In this document: positions 6,757-16,005 of the stretch, piece after piece
How positions within the stretch are numbered: the first letter of the stretch is position 1
Layout: the number at the start of each line of letters is the position of its first letter
Origin: Enterenecus faecium
GTDB lineage: Bacteria > Bacillota > Clostridia > Oscillospirales > Oscillospiraceae
Direction of reading: 5' to 3'
Assembly (NCBI GenBank): GCA_018713215.1
Contig: DVFO01000077.1
Span: 1 to 16,170, forward strand
DNA length: 16,170 nt
The notes under the pieces: model-generated
Databases searched by the model: none
Seen by the model: the letters and a program-made list of their open reading frames with translations, nothing else
What the model was told of the DNA's origin: nothing
Program-made: the position numbers and the translations under genes

Positions 6757-6985
6757 CTAAAGACAATGGCGGAGCCAAAGAGCCACCAGCGGCCCAAAGC
6801 GAGGGGGGAGAGTGAGAGCCCCCGGCAAGTGCGGTTTCTCTGCGCCACTCCGTTTCGTCTCCTGCGAGGAGCAGGGCGGCCCATCCCCGTTATCGGATGA
6901 CTGGAGATGTCCTTGCCGAGGATAAACAGGGTGGTACCGTGAAGCGTAGGCTTTGCCCCTGTGTTTGGCAAGGGCTTTTATTTTG
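6757..6985 (+). promoter_or_regulatory. Alanine-responsive T-box leader (riboswitch) upstream of alaS
   Basis: The leader carries the T-box core agggtggtaccgtg (6928-6941) with the TGGT bulge that pairs with the acceptor end of uncharged tRNA. An antiterminator can form between aacaggg (6925-6931) and ccctgt (6957-6962), excluding the terminator at 6948-6985. Stem I appears to begin at ggcggag (about 6768) and close with ctccgtt (6848-6854). Just inside this closing strand lies GCC followed by A at 6844-6847, a good alanine specifier codon, though an overlapping GCG (6842-6844) cannot be excluded. Uncharged tRNA-Ala would let transcription proceed into alaS. The T-box is firm; the detailed fold was drawn by eye. 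Confidence 0.88.
6948..6985 (+). terminator. Conditional terminator of the alaS T-box
   Basis: Arms aggctttgcc (6948-6957) and ggcaagggct (6967-6976) pair with one G-U and one mismatch and are followed by the T-rich run ttttattttg. The first arm and loop overlap the antiterminator partner ccctgt, as required for a switch. Confidence 0.7.
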
Positions 6986-7012
6986 TTAATTTTAAAATGG
7001 AGGTATAGACCC

Positions 7013-9667
<2,655 letters not shown>

Positions 9668-9673
9668 AAAATT

Positions 9674-9795
9674 CGATCAAATGCCAGCATTTGATCGAGA
9701 ATCTGCATGGTGCATGGGGCTCGATTTCTGACGAAAAAGTCACCCCATGCACCATGAGAAGTGTCATTTTCCCGGCGCATGTCCGTGAAAATGAC
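9674..9795. repeat. Array of three tandem hairpins downstream of alaS
   Basis: Three inverted repeats follow one another: cgatcaaatgc/gcatttgatcg (9674-9684, 9687-9697, 11 bp); catggtgcatgggg/ccccatgcaccatg (9706-9719, 9743-9756, 14 bp perfect); and gtcattttc/gaaaatgac (9763-9771, 9787-9795, 9 bp). None has a T-tract after it on the plus strand. The first has aattttttaa after it on the minus strand, so it could stop reverse transcription. No promoter for the HIT gene was recognised here, so that gene may be read through from alaS. Confidence 0.6.
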
Positions 9796-9798
9796 GAA

Positions 9799-9843
9799 AT
9801 TTCAATTTATTTTCCCGCCAAGGGCGGGAAAACTCTGCGAGGC
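9799..9843 (+). repeat. Dispersed hairpin repeat, copy 1
   Basis: The unit begins atttcaattt, contains a 10-bp hairpin ttttcccgcc/ggcgggaaaa (9810-9819, 9823-9832) and ends actctgcgaggc. It is nearly identical to 10261-10306, differing only in the loop. The two copies bracket the HIT gene in the same orientation. Confidence 0.8.
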
Positions 9844-9877
9844 GTTTTGAAATGCTTTCGGGAAAGGAGTTGATATC

Positions 9878-10216
9878 ATGTCTGATTGCCTCTTTTGTAA
9901 GATCGCAGCGGGGGAGATTCCCTCCAAGCGGGTGTATGAGGACGAGGTGTGCGTGGCCTTCTACGACATCGACCCCCAGGCGCCCACCCACTTCCTGGTG
10001 ATTCCCCGCCAGCACATCGCCTCTGTGGCAGAGGTGGGCGAGGACAACGCCGCTCTGGCAGGCCACATGCTGGCCGTCATTGCCAAGGTGGCAAAGGACC
10101 TGGGCCTGGACAGCTACCGTGTGGTGTCCAACTGCGGCGAGCAGGCGGGCCAGAGCGTGCATCACCTGCACTTCCACGTCCTGTCCGGCCGGGATATGAC
10201 CTGGCCTCCGGGCTGA
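9878..10216 (+). CDS. HIT-family (histidine triad) nucleotide-binding protein
   Basis: The 112-residue protein is a single HIT domain. It has CLFC at residues 4-7 (the zinc-type cysteine pair found in many Hint proteins), ending in the triad H96-L-H98-F-H100-V-L, where the middle histidine is the nucleophile in Hint-type phosphoramidases. These enzymes hydrolyse AMP linked through nitrogen, such as adenylated amino groups, and in many bacteria their gene stands near translation genes. Here it lies 210 nt downstream of alaS, which is interesting because Hint proteins can hydrolyse aminoacyl-adenylates, though no functional link is proven. The start ATG 9878 follows aaaggag at good distance. 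A repeat copy flanks the gene on each side, and a terminator lies downstream at 10326. Confidence 0.93.
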   Translation: MSDCLFCKIAAGEIPSKRVYEDEVCVAFYDIDPQAPTHFLVIPRQHIASVAEVGEDNAALAGHMLAVIAKVAKDLGLDSYRVVSNCGEQAGQSVHHLHFHVLSGRDMTWPPG

Positions 10217-10219
10217 GCC

Positions 10220-10253
10220 CATTTTGAAAGGCCCGGATGGGCCTTCCAAAATG
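10220..10253. repeat. Hairpin just after the HIT gene
   Basis: Arms cattttgaaaggccc (10220-10234) and gggccttccaaaatg (10239-10253) pair with one mismatch around the loop ggat. No T-tract follows, so it is probably a repeat or RNA-stability structure rather than a terminator. It stands directly before repeat copy 2, much as the gtcattttc hairpin stands before copy 1. Confidence 0.55.
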
Positions 10254-10260
10254 AACGGGG

Positions 10261-10306
10261 ATTTCAATTTATTTTCCCGCCTGCGGGCGGGAAAACTCTG
10301 CGAGGC
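10261..10306 (+). repeat. Dispersed hairpin repeat, copy 2
   Basis: Same sequence as 9799-9843 apart from the loop (tgc instead of aa): it starts atttcaattt, has hairpin arms 10272-10281 and 10286-10295, and ends actctgcgaggc. Same orientation as copy 1. Confidence 0.8.
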
Positions 10307-10325
10307 TTTGGCAGAGCACGAGAAA

Positions 10326-10360
10326 GCTGCTCCCAGTGAAACCTGGGGGCGGCTTTTTTT
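10326..10360 (+). terminator. Intrinsic terminator after the alaS-HIT region
   Basis: Arms gctgctcccag (10326-10336) and ctgggggcggc (10343-10353) pair with two G-U pairs around tgaaac and are followed by seven T residues (10354-10360). It separates the alaS/HIT unit from serC. Between it and the serC promoter (10361-10494) I see no gene or motif. Confidence 0.88.
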
Positions 10361-10494
10361 ATGCAACGGTTCTGCCCTCCCGGCATACACTGGGATGCTG
10401 CCCGAAAACCATGGGTGCTTTGTACAAAACAGACAGGGAGAAATCGTCAATTCGAGGGGAGTTTGCCAAAAAGATCACAGATGTATTTTTGACG

Positions 10495-10523
10495 TTGACA
10501 GATGTCTTTCCTGGAACTATAAT
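10495..10523 (+). promoter_or_regulatory. Consensus sigma-A promoter of serC-serA
   Basis: TTGACA (10495-10500), a 17-nt spacer and TATAAT (10518-10523) match the sigma-A consensus perfectly. Transcription should start near 10530, leaving a leader of about 57 nt to the serC ATG. Confidence 0.92.
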
Positions 10524-10586
10524 GCATATAACACATTAAAGCGATAGCATAATAATGTGAAAAATCTCAGAGAGGAGAAACTGCTC

Positions 10587-11675
10587 ATGGGCAATCAACG
10601 TGTATACAACTTTTCCGCAGGCCCTTCCATGCTTCCGCTGGAAGTCCTCACCCGAGCCGGGTCAGAGATCACCAATTATCAGGGCTCCGGCATGTCAGTG
10701 ATGGAGATGAGCCACCGATCTAAGGTTTTTGACAAGATCTTTCAGGACACCAAGGAGCGGTTCATTCGCCTGTTCCATGTGCCTGACAACTATAAGGTGC
10801 TGTTTTTGCAGGGGGGCGCTTCGGGGCAGTTCTCCATGGTGCCTCTGAACCTCATCGGCAAGACGGGAAAGGCGGACTATGCCGTCACCGGAAACTTCTC
10901 CAACATCGCCTACAAGGAGGCCAAAAAGTACGGCCAGATCAACTTGGCCGCCTCCAGCGAGGACCAAAACCACACCTATATCCCCACCCAGGACCAGCTG
11001 AAGCTGGACCCGGAGGCCAGTTACTTCCACTACTGCGCCAACAACACCATCTACGGCACCGAGTGGCAGTATGTGCCCGACACCGGGGACGTGCCTCTGG
11101 TGTGCGACATGTCCTCCGACTTCATGAGCCGGGTAGTGGACGTGTCCAAGTACGGCATCATCTACGGCGGCGCGCAGAAGAATCTGGCCCCCGCCGGCCT
11201 CACCATTGCCATCGTCCGGGAGGACCTGGCGGGCCACGAGCTGCCCTACACCCCCCTCATCATGAACTATAAGACCATGATCGACAAGGACTCCATGTAC
11301 AACACGCCCCCCTGCTGGTGCATCTACATGCTGGGGCTGGTGCTGGAGTGGCTGGAAGAGCGGGGCGGCGTGGAAGGCATGGAGAAGATCAAGCACGCCA
11401 AGGCCCAGCTGCTCTACGACGTGCTGGACGACTCCAAGCTGTTCACCTGCCCGGCCCAGAAGGGGAGCCGTTCCGACATGAACGTCACCTTCCGTACCGG
11501 AAACGCTGATTTGGACGCCAAGTTTGTCTCTGAAGCCACGGCGGCGGGCTTTGTCAACCTCAAGGGCCACCGCAATGTGGGAGGCATGCGGGCCTCCATC
11601 TACAACGCCATGCCCACCGAAGGGGTGGAGAAGCTGGCGGACTTCATCCGGGCCTTTGACCAGGTCAACGGCTGA
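10587..11675 (+). CDS. serC: Phosphoserine aminotransferase
   Basis: SerC converts 3-phosphohydroxypyruvate and glutamate to phosphoserine and 2-oxoglutarate, the second step of serine synthesis, with pyridoxal phosphate. The 362 residues match the family length. The N-terminus YNFSAGPSMLPLEVL and the cofactor segment YGGAQKNLAPAGLT are diagnostic, with the PLP lysine at residue 198, the same number as in E. coli SerC. The C-terminal SIYNAMPTEGVEKLADFI is also typical. ATG 10587 follows agaggag (10571-10577); an in-frame GTG at 10557 would add 10 unconserved residues that include the ribosome-binding site. serA starts 17 nt downstream, so the two form one operon from the 10495 promoter. A phosphoserine phosphatase gene is not present in this window. 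Confidence 0.97.
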   Translation: MGNQRVYNFSAGPSMLPLEVLTRAGSEITNYQGSGMSVMEMSHRSKVFDKIFQDTKERFIRLFHVPDNYKVLFLQGGASGQFSMVPLNLIGKTGKADYAVTGNFSNIAYKEAKKYGQINLAASSEDQNHTYIPTQDQLKLDPEASYFHYCANNTIYGTEWQYVPDTGDVPLVCDMSSDFMSRVVDVSKYGIIYGGAQKNLAPAGLTIAIVREDLAGHELPYTPLIMNYKTMIDKDSMYNTPPCWCIYMLGLVLEWLEERGGVEGMEKIKHAKAQLLYDVLDDSKLFTCPAQKGSRSDMNVTFRTGNADLDAKFVSEATAAGFVNLKGHRNVGGMRASIYNAMPTEGVEKLADFIRAFDQVNG

Positions 11676-11692
11676 GACAGGGGGAAACCATC

Positions 11693-12859
11693 ATGTTTCG
11701 TATCAAAACCATGAATAAAATTGCCCAAGTCGGGCTCAACCAGTTCCCCGCCGACTACCAGGTGGGGGACAACGTGGAGGGGGAGGAGGGCATTCTGGTC
11801 CGCTCGGCCAAACTCCACGACTATCCCTTCCCCGACACCCTGTGGGGCATCGCCCGGGCGGGGGCAGGCACCAACAACATCCCGGTGGCCGAGTGCGCCC
11901 AGAAGGGGATTGTGGTGTTCAACACCCCCGGGGCCAACGCCAACGGCGTGAAGGAACTGGTGCTTGCCGCTCTGCTCATGGCCTCCCGGGACCTGGTGGG
12001 GGGCGTGGAATGGGTGAAGGCCCAGGCCGTAAACCACGACACCGACGTGGCCGCTGCCGTGGAGAAGGGCAAGTCCGCCTTTGTGGGCCCCGAGCTGTAT
12101 CGCAAGACCCTGGGTGTCATCGGCTTGGGCGCCATCGGCGCTCTGGTGGCCAATGCGGCCCTGTCCCTGGGAATGGAAGTGTACGGCTATGACCCCTTCC
12201 TGTCGGTGGACACCGCCCTGCGCCTGGACCGCCATGTGCATGTGGTCAAGGATGTGGCTGAGCTGTACCGGGTCAGCGACTATGTGACCATCCACGTGCC
12301 CTACACCCCCGACACCCGCCACACCATCAACGCCGACACCATTGCCCAGATGAAGGACGGGGTGCGGGTGGTCAATCTGGCCCGTGGCGAGCTGGTGGAC
12401 AATGCGGCCATGATGGCCGCTTTGGAGCGCGGCAAGGTGGCCCGCTACGTCACCGACTTCCCCAACAATACCATCACCCTGGCCCCCAACGTGGTGCCCA
12501 TTCCCCACCTGGGCGCCTCCACCCCCGAGAGCGAGGACAACTGCGCCGTCATGGCTGCCCAGCAGCTGCGGGACTTCCTGGAAAACGGCAACATCAAAAA
12601 CTCCGTCAACTTCCCGAACGTGGAGATGGAGCGGTCCGGGGTGCAGCGTCTGTGCATCATCCACCGCAACATCCCCGCCATGCTGGCCAACATCACCGCA
12701 CAGCTCTCCGGCGACGGGGTGAACGTGGAGAACATGACCAACAAGTCCCGAGGGGACTTCGCCTACACCCTGGTGGATGTGGGGTCCCAGGTAGAGAAGA
12801 GCGTCATTGACGACATCCGAGCCATTGACGGCATCATCCGGGTGAGAGTCATCTCTTGA
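11693..12859 (+). CDS. serA: D-3-phosphoglycerate dehydrogenase with C-terminal ACT domain
   Basis: SerA oxidises 3-phosphoglycerate to 3-phosphohydroxypyruvate with NAD, the first and usually feedback-controlled step of serine synthesis. The 388-residue protein belongs to the short class. It has an N-terminal substrate-binding part (VRSAKLHD; ARAGAGTNNIP), a Rossmann fold with GLGAIG (144-149), catalytic Arg231 (NLARGELVD) and His272 (PHLGAST), and an ACT domain from about residue 318 (HRNIPAMLANITAQLSGDGVNV) that probably senses serine. The glutamate that normally sits between Arg and His (FPTEP in E. coli) is replaced by FPNNT. ATG 11693 gives the family N-terminus MFRIKTMNKIAQVG and has a G-rich ribosome-binding site (agggggaaa). 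It is the second gene of the serC operon. Confidence 0.95.
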   Translation: MFRIKTMNKIAQVGLNQFPADYQVGDNVEGEEGILVRSAKLHDYPFPDTLWGIARAGAGTNNIPVAECAQKGIVVFNTPGANANGVKELVLAALLMASRDLVGGVEWVKAQAVNHDTDVAAAVEKGKSAFVGPELYRKTLGVIGLGAIGALVANAALSLGMEVYGYDPFLSVDTALRLDRHVHVVKDVAELYRVSDYVTIHVPYTPDTRHTINADTIAQMKDGVRVVNLARGELVDNAAMMAALERGKVARYVTDFPNNTITLAPNVVPIPHLGASTPESEDNCAVMAAQQLRDFLENGNIKNSVNFPNVEMERSGVQRLCIIHRNIPAMLANITAQLSGDGVNVENMTNKSRGDFAYTLVDVGSQVEKSVIDDIRAIDGIIRVRVIS

Positions 12860-12884
12860 CAAGCGCTCCATCCCCGGATAGTAT
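12856..12884 (+). promoter_or_regulatory. Promoter overlapping the serA stop codon, ahead of the phosphopantetheinyl transferase gene
   Basis: A perfect TTGACA (12856-12861) contains the serA stop. After 17 nt comes TAGTAT (12879-12884), a 4/6 match to the -10. Predicted start is near 12891, only a few bases before the terminator hairpin at 12896. Confidence 0.6.
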
Positions 12885-12895
12885 GAAACCAAGAC

Positions 12896-12932
12896 ACAGC
12901 CTGCGAATCGGTGTGGTTCGCAGGCTGTTTTT
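12896..12932 (+). terminator. Strong intrinsic terminator between serA and the phosphopantetheinyl transferase gene
   Basis: Perfect 12-bp arms acagcctgcgaa (12896-12907) and ttcgcaggctgt (12917-12928) are followed by ttttt (12928-12932). It ends the serC-serA transcript. It also lies between the 12856 promoter and the next gene, so that gene must be reached by read-through or regulated antitermination. Confidence 0.9.
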
Positions 12933-12950
12933 ATGGAGAGAGGTGTGGAT

Positions 12951-13475
12951 ATGTCCACGAAAATTTATGGCGTGAAAGGGGAGGACGGGCGTAAGCTCAG
13001 CCGCCCGCTGCTGCGGCTGGCTGCCCGCAAGTACGGCTGGGGAGCGCTGCCGGAGTTGGAGTACAGCGGTCGGGGCAAGCCCCTCATCCCCGGGGAGGGG
13101 CGCTGGCTGTCCCTGTCCCACTCCGGGGGCTACGCCCTGTGCGCCCTGTCGGAGTTCCCCGTGGGGGTGGACATTGAGCTGGTGAAGACCCATCGGCCCG
13201 GCCTGCCTGCCTTTTGCTTTGCAGAGGAGGAACTGCCCCTCTTTGACGGCACCGACGGGAGTTTCACCCGCCTGTGGACGCTGAAAGAGAGCTTTTGCAA
13301 GCTGGGGGACACCCCCCTGTACCCGCCCCGAAAGGTGCCTGTGCCGCCTCCCTGTCCCCACAGGAGCTACGAGGGAGAGGGCTGGTGGGCCTCGGTATGC
13401 TGCCAGGACACCCCGCCGGAGGGCATTGAATGGGTGAACTTGGAGGATCTTGTTGAAGTTTTTACCACTCCTTAA
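12951..13475 (+). CDS. Sfp-type 4'-phosphopantetheinyl transferase
   Basis: These enzymes move the phosphopantetheine arm from coenzyme A to a serine of carrier proteins. The 174-residue protein has the core signatures: SLSHSGGYALCALS, the magnesium site GVDIE (Asp74, Glu76) and WTLKESFCK (Trp109, Lys112, Glu113). It is shorter than typical Sfp (about 225 residues), lacking much of the N-terminal lobe, but no key residue is missing. ATG 12951 was chosen because gagagagg lies 5-10 nt upstream; an in-frame ATG at 12933 starts directly on the terminator T-run and has no ribosome-binding site. No carrier protein or peptide/polyketide synthase gene is nearby, so its substrate could be the fatty-acid carrier protein or a distant pathway. 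Confidence 0.88.
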   Translation: MSTKIYGVKGEDGRKLSRPLLRLAARKYGWGALPELEYSGRGKPLIPGEGRWLSLSHSGGYALCALSEFPVGVDIELVKTHRPGLPAFCFAEEELPLFDGTDGSFTRLWTLKESFCKLGDTPLYPPRKVPVPPPCPHRSYEGEGWWASVCCQDTPPEGIEWVNLEDLVEVFTTP

Positions 13476-13516
13476 GGAAACCTTAACCGGGTCTGAGGGA
13501 AAACCTAAAATGCCTT

Positions 13517-13525
13517 TGGTATACT
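13517..13525 (+). promoter_or_regulatory. Extended -10 promoter of the glycolipid gene pair
   Basis: TGG followed by TATACT (13520-13525) is an extended -10 element; the -35 region (gggaaa near 13497-13502) is poor. Start near 13532 leaves about 26 nt of leader, which places the ribosome-binding site aaggag (13543-13548) correctly for ATG 13558 and argues against the in-frame ATG at 13540. Confidence 0.6.
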
Positions 13526-13557
13526 AGCGTGGAACTAGGATGAAGGAGAACAAAGGC

Positions 13558-14625
13558 ATGAACGTCCTGATTTTGACTGGAAAATTTGGTATGGGGCACT
13601 GGTCTGCCTCCCAGGCATTGCAGCAGCAGCTGGAGCGGGAGGGGCACCAGGTGCACACCGTGGATTTTTTTGACTACGCCATGCCCGAGCTGGCGCCCAC
13701 CCTCTACCGGATGTTTGGGTGGCTGGTGAAGTACGGCGGCGGCCTGTATAACCTCTTCCACCGCCTGACCCGCAACGTGGAGGGGGACATGCCCCTGGCC
13801 GGGGCGTGGGTGGAGTATCTGGAAGAGCTGCTCTTTGAGACGGGGGCGGATGTGGTGGTGTCCACCCATCCCGTGTGCTCCTCGGTGGTGGCCCGGTACA
13901 AGCGGGAGGGGGGCGTGATGCCCCTGGTGACCTGCATCACCGACGTGACCTGCCACAGCGAGTGGATTCACCCCGGCACCGACTGCTACCTGGTGGCCTC
14001 CCACCAGGTGCGCCAGGGGCTGGTGGACAAGGGGGTGGAGGCAGAGCGGATTCTGGTCTCCGGCATTCCCGTGGGCCAGCAGTTCACCGGAGGGAGCCCC
14101 AACCGGGGCCAGCGGGAACTGCTCATCATGGGGGGCGGCCTGGGGCTGATGCCCCGGCGGGACCGCTTCTATGAACAGCTCAACGCCCTGCCCGGAGTCC
14201 ATGTGACCATTCTCACCGGGCGCAATGAGAAGCTGTATCAGCGCCTCTATGGGAAATATGAGAACATTGAGGTGGTGGGCTTCACCACCCAGGTGGACCA
14301 GTACATGGCCCGGGCCCACCTGATGCTGTCCAAGCCCGGAGGCATCACCGTCTTTGAGGCCATTGCCAGCCGCCTGCCCATGCTGGTGTGGGCCCCCTTT
14401 CTGGACCAGGAGCGGGAGAACGCCCGGTTCCTGCTGGAGGCGGGCATGGCCCGCCTGGCGGACAAGGAGGAGGAGGCCTGCCTGTGGGCCATTGAGAGTA
14501 CCTTGTACGACGAGGCAGGGCTGGCTAGTATGCGCCGAGCCATGGAGAAGGCCTCCAACACCATGTGCCGGGCGGCGGTATGCGCCGTGGTGGAGCAGCT
14601 GGCCGGAGAGAAGGTGTGCGCATGA
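13558..14625 (+). CDS. GT28/MGDG-synthase-like glycosyltransferase (diacylglycerol glycosyltransferase family)
   Basis: The 355-residue protein has the two-lobe GT-B layout of MGDG synthases, UgtP and MurG. The N-terminal lobe starts MNVLILTGKFGMGHWSA, with the glycine-rich acceptor loop and His14, followed by a segment that probably contacts the membrane (MPELAPTLYRMFGWLVKY). The C-terminal lobe has MGGGLGL (191-197) and the nucleotide-sugar motif SKPGGITVFEA from Ser258. It most likely transfers a sugar from a UDP-sugar to diacylglycerol at the inner membrane face, giving glycolipid or a lipoteichoic-acid anchor; the sugar and acceptor are not fixed by sequence. Its stop overlaps the start of the next gene (ATGA), so the two are translationally coupled. 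Confidence 0.88.
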   Translation: MNVLILTGKFGMGHWSASQALQQQLEREGHQVHTVDFFDYAMPELAPTLYRMFGWLVKYGGGLYNLFHRLTRNVEGDMPLAGAWVEYLEELLFETGADVVVSTHPVCSSVVARYKREGGVMPLVTCITDVTCHSEWIHPGTDCYLVASHQVRQGLVDKGVEAERILVSGIPVGQQFTGGSPNRGQRELLIMGGGLGLMPRRDRFYEQLNALPGVHVTILTGRNEKLYQRLYGKYENIEVVGFTTQVDQYMARAHLMLSKPGGITVFEAIASRLPMLVWAPFLDQERENARFLLEAGMARLADKEEEACLWAIESTLYDEAGLASMRRAMEKASNTMCRAAVCAVVEQLAGEKVCA

Positions 14626-15692
14626 AGCTGGGGAGCAAAAAACAGCTGGTGTGGTTTGGGGTCATGGGCCTGCTGCTGTGTGCCACCGCCTACACCATTT
14701 TGAGCCAGCAGTCCCCCCGGGAGCTGGCGGCGGCCATGGCCCGGGCGGACGCCCGGCTGCTCTTGCTGGCCCTTCCGGTGATGGCCCTGTTCATCGCCTG
14801 TGAGGCCGGGGCCACCCGGCTGGTGCTGGGGGCCCTGGGCTGTGCCCAGCCCTTCCGGCGGTGCTATTTTTACTCGTGCACCGGGTTCTTTTTCAGCAAC
14901 GTCACCCCCTCCGCCACGGGAGGACAGCCCGCCCAGGTGTACTACATGAACCGGGACGGGGTGCCGGTGGTGTCTGGCACCATCGACATGCTGCTGGTGA
15001 GCATTGGCTACCACACGGCGGTGGTATGCTACGCCCTGGCGGCCCTCTACTTTGGCCGAGACCTGCTGGAGCAGCTGGGCGGCCAGGTGGGGGTGCTCGT
15101 CGGGGTGGGCCTTGCCATCTTTGTGGTGCTGAATGTGGCCATGATTTTGCTGCTCTTCCTCCCTGGGCCTGCCCGCCGCCTGGGCCGCTTCGGCATCGCC
15201 CTGGCCTGCTCCCTGGTGAAGCGGCTGGACCGTACAGCGTTGGAGGAGAAGCTGGAGGGGGTGCTGGCTCAGTACCGCCAGGGGGCCCGGGTCATTGCCC
15301 GCAATCCTCTGGTGCTGGTGGGGGTGGTGGCCCTCAGCGGGGCCCAGCTGGGGTGCTCCTATCTGGTGCCCTACCTGGTGTATCGGGCCTTTGGTCTGTC
15401 CGGCATGAGCCTGTTGCAGGTGGCCGCCCTCCAGGTGCTGTGCACCGTGGCAGTGGGCTTTCTCCCGCTGCCTGGTTCCGCAGGAGCGGCGGAAGGGGTG
15501 TTTCTGCGCACCTTCTTGGCGGTATTTGGCACGGGACTGGTGGCTCCTGCCATGATTCTCTCCCGGACCATGAGCTGCTATCTGGTGCTGCTGGTCACTG
15601 GGGGTGTGACCCTGGTGGGGCACCTGCGGCGAAACATGGCCGGAAGAAATATGAAAACCTCTTGCAATCCCCTGAGGGGTGTGGTATCATAG
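14622..15692 (+). CDS. Flippase-like integral membrane protein (UPF0104 / LPG synthase TM-domain family)
   Basis: The 356-residue protein is polytopic, with about seven to eight hydrophobic segments (the first at about residues 9-27). It has the family motifs SNVTPSATGGQP (92-103) and PLPGSAGAAEG (282-292) of the lysylphosphatidylglycerol synthetase transmembrane / flippase-like domain. Family members move or make modified lipids in the membrane; this one lacks the cytosolic aminoacyl-transferase domain of MprF, so lipid translocation is the likelier role. ATG 14622 overlaps the preceding stop by 4 nt and has ggagag upstream; an in-frame GTG/ATG further left (14565) would sit within the previous gene. 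Pairing with the glycolipid glycosyltransferase suggests it flips or handles the glycolipid product (inference). Confidence 0.87.
   Translation: MKLGSKKQLVWFGVMGLLLCATAYTILSQQSPRELAAAMARADARLLLLALPVMALFIACEAGATRLVLGALGCAQPFRRCYFYSCTGFFFSNVTPSATGGQPAQVYYMNRDGVPVVSGTIDMLLVSIGYHTAVVCYALAALYFGRDLLEQLGGQVGVLVGVGLAIFVVLNVAMILLLFLPGPARRLGRFGIALACSLVKRLDRTALEEKLEGVLAQYRQGARVIARNPLVLVGVVALSGAQLGCSYLVPYLVYRAFGLSGMSLLQVAALQVLCTVAVGFLPLPGSAGAAEGVFLRTFLAVFGTGLVAPAMILSRTMSCYLVLLVTGGVTLVGHLRRNMAGRNMKTSCNPLRGVVS
15662..15690 (+). promoter_or_regulatory. secG promoter inside the 3' end of the flippase gene
   Basis: TTGCAA (15662-15667), a 17-nt spacer and TATCAT (15685-15690) with the extended element TGG just before it. 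It overlaps the last codons and stop of the preceding gene. Expected start is near 15697, giving a leader of about 55 nt before secG. Confidence 0.7.
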
Positions 15693-15752
15693 AAAATACT
15701 TGTAAGGGCTGTTGCGCCCATTTTTAGACTGTGACTGAAAGGATTGAATTCC

Positions 15753-15989
15753 ATGACCACTCCTCAGCTGATTCTGTCTATCGTTTACTTCGTGGTGTCT
15801 CTGGCCCTGATCGCCATCGTGATGCTCCAGTCCGGCAAGAGCGCTGGTCTGTCCGGTGCCATCTCCGGTGCTGCTGACACCTTCCTGTCCAAGAACAAGG
15901 CCAAGACCGCCGACGCCCGCATGGCCAAGATGACCAAGTGGGTCGCCATCGTGTTCCTGGTTCTGACCATGGTTCTGACTCTGATCTAA
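15753..15989 (+). CDS. secG: Preprotein translocase subunit SecG
   Basis: SecG is the small accessory subunit of the SecYEG protein-export channel. The 78-residue protein has the family layout: a first membrane helix (LILSIVYFVVSLALIAIVMLQ, in part), the conserved cytoplasmic loop with LQSGKSAGLSGAISG, then a basic stretch and a second helix (WVAIVFLVLTMVLTLI) at the C-terminus. ATG 15753 follows gaaagga at 9 nt; an in-frame TTG at 15744 is less likely. It has its own promoter and terminator and so forms a single-gene unit. In Firmicutes secG is often next to rnr and smpB; any such neighbours would lie beyond the right edge and are not seen. Confidence 0.95.
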   Translation: MTTPQLILSIVYFVVSLALIAIVMLQSGKSAGLSGAISGAADTFLSKNKAKTADARMAKMTKWVAIVFLVLTMVLTLI

Positions 15990-16005
15990 ACAATAGTAAG
16001 AGCGA

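Noticed and set aside
6498..6760. Small open frames between hsdR and alaS
   Set aside because: They read across the two palindromic repeats and the alaS promoter and give unconserved sequence.
9691..9873. Open frame of 60 codons between alaS and the HIT gene
   Set aside because: It consists entirely of the hairpin array and repeat copy, with no ribosome-binding site.
10224..10547. Open frame of 107 codons between the HIT gene and serC
   Set aside because: It runs through a hairpin, a repeat copy, a strong terminator and the serC promoter, so it cannot be one coding gene.
11600..12958. Minus-strand open frame opposite serA
   Set aside because: Antisense shadow of serA, with no recognisable protein and no ribosome-binding site.
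13540..13557. ATG at 13540 as start of the glycosyltransferase
   Set aside because: Its upstream bases overlap the promoter -10 region and predicted start, leaving no ribosome-binding site; aaggag serves ATG 13558, which gives the family N-terminus.
14247..15623. Minus-strand open frame opposite the glycosyltransferase and flippase genes
   Set aside because: Low-complexity product (Q, H, G, P), antisense to two well-supported coupled genes.
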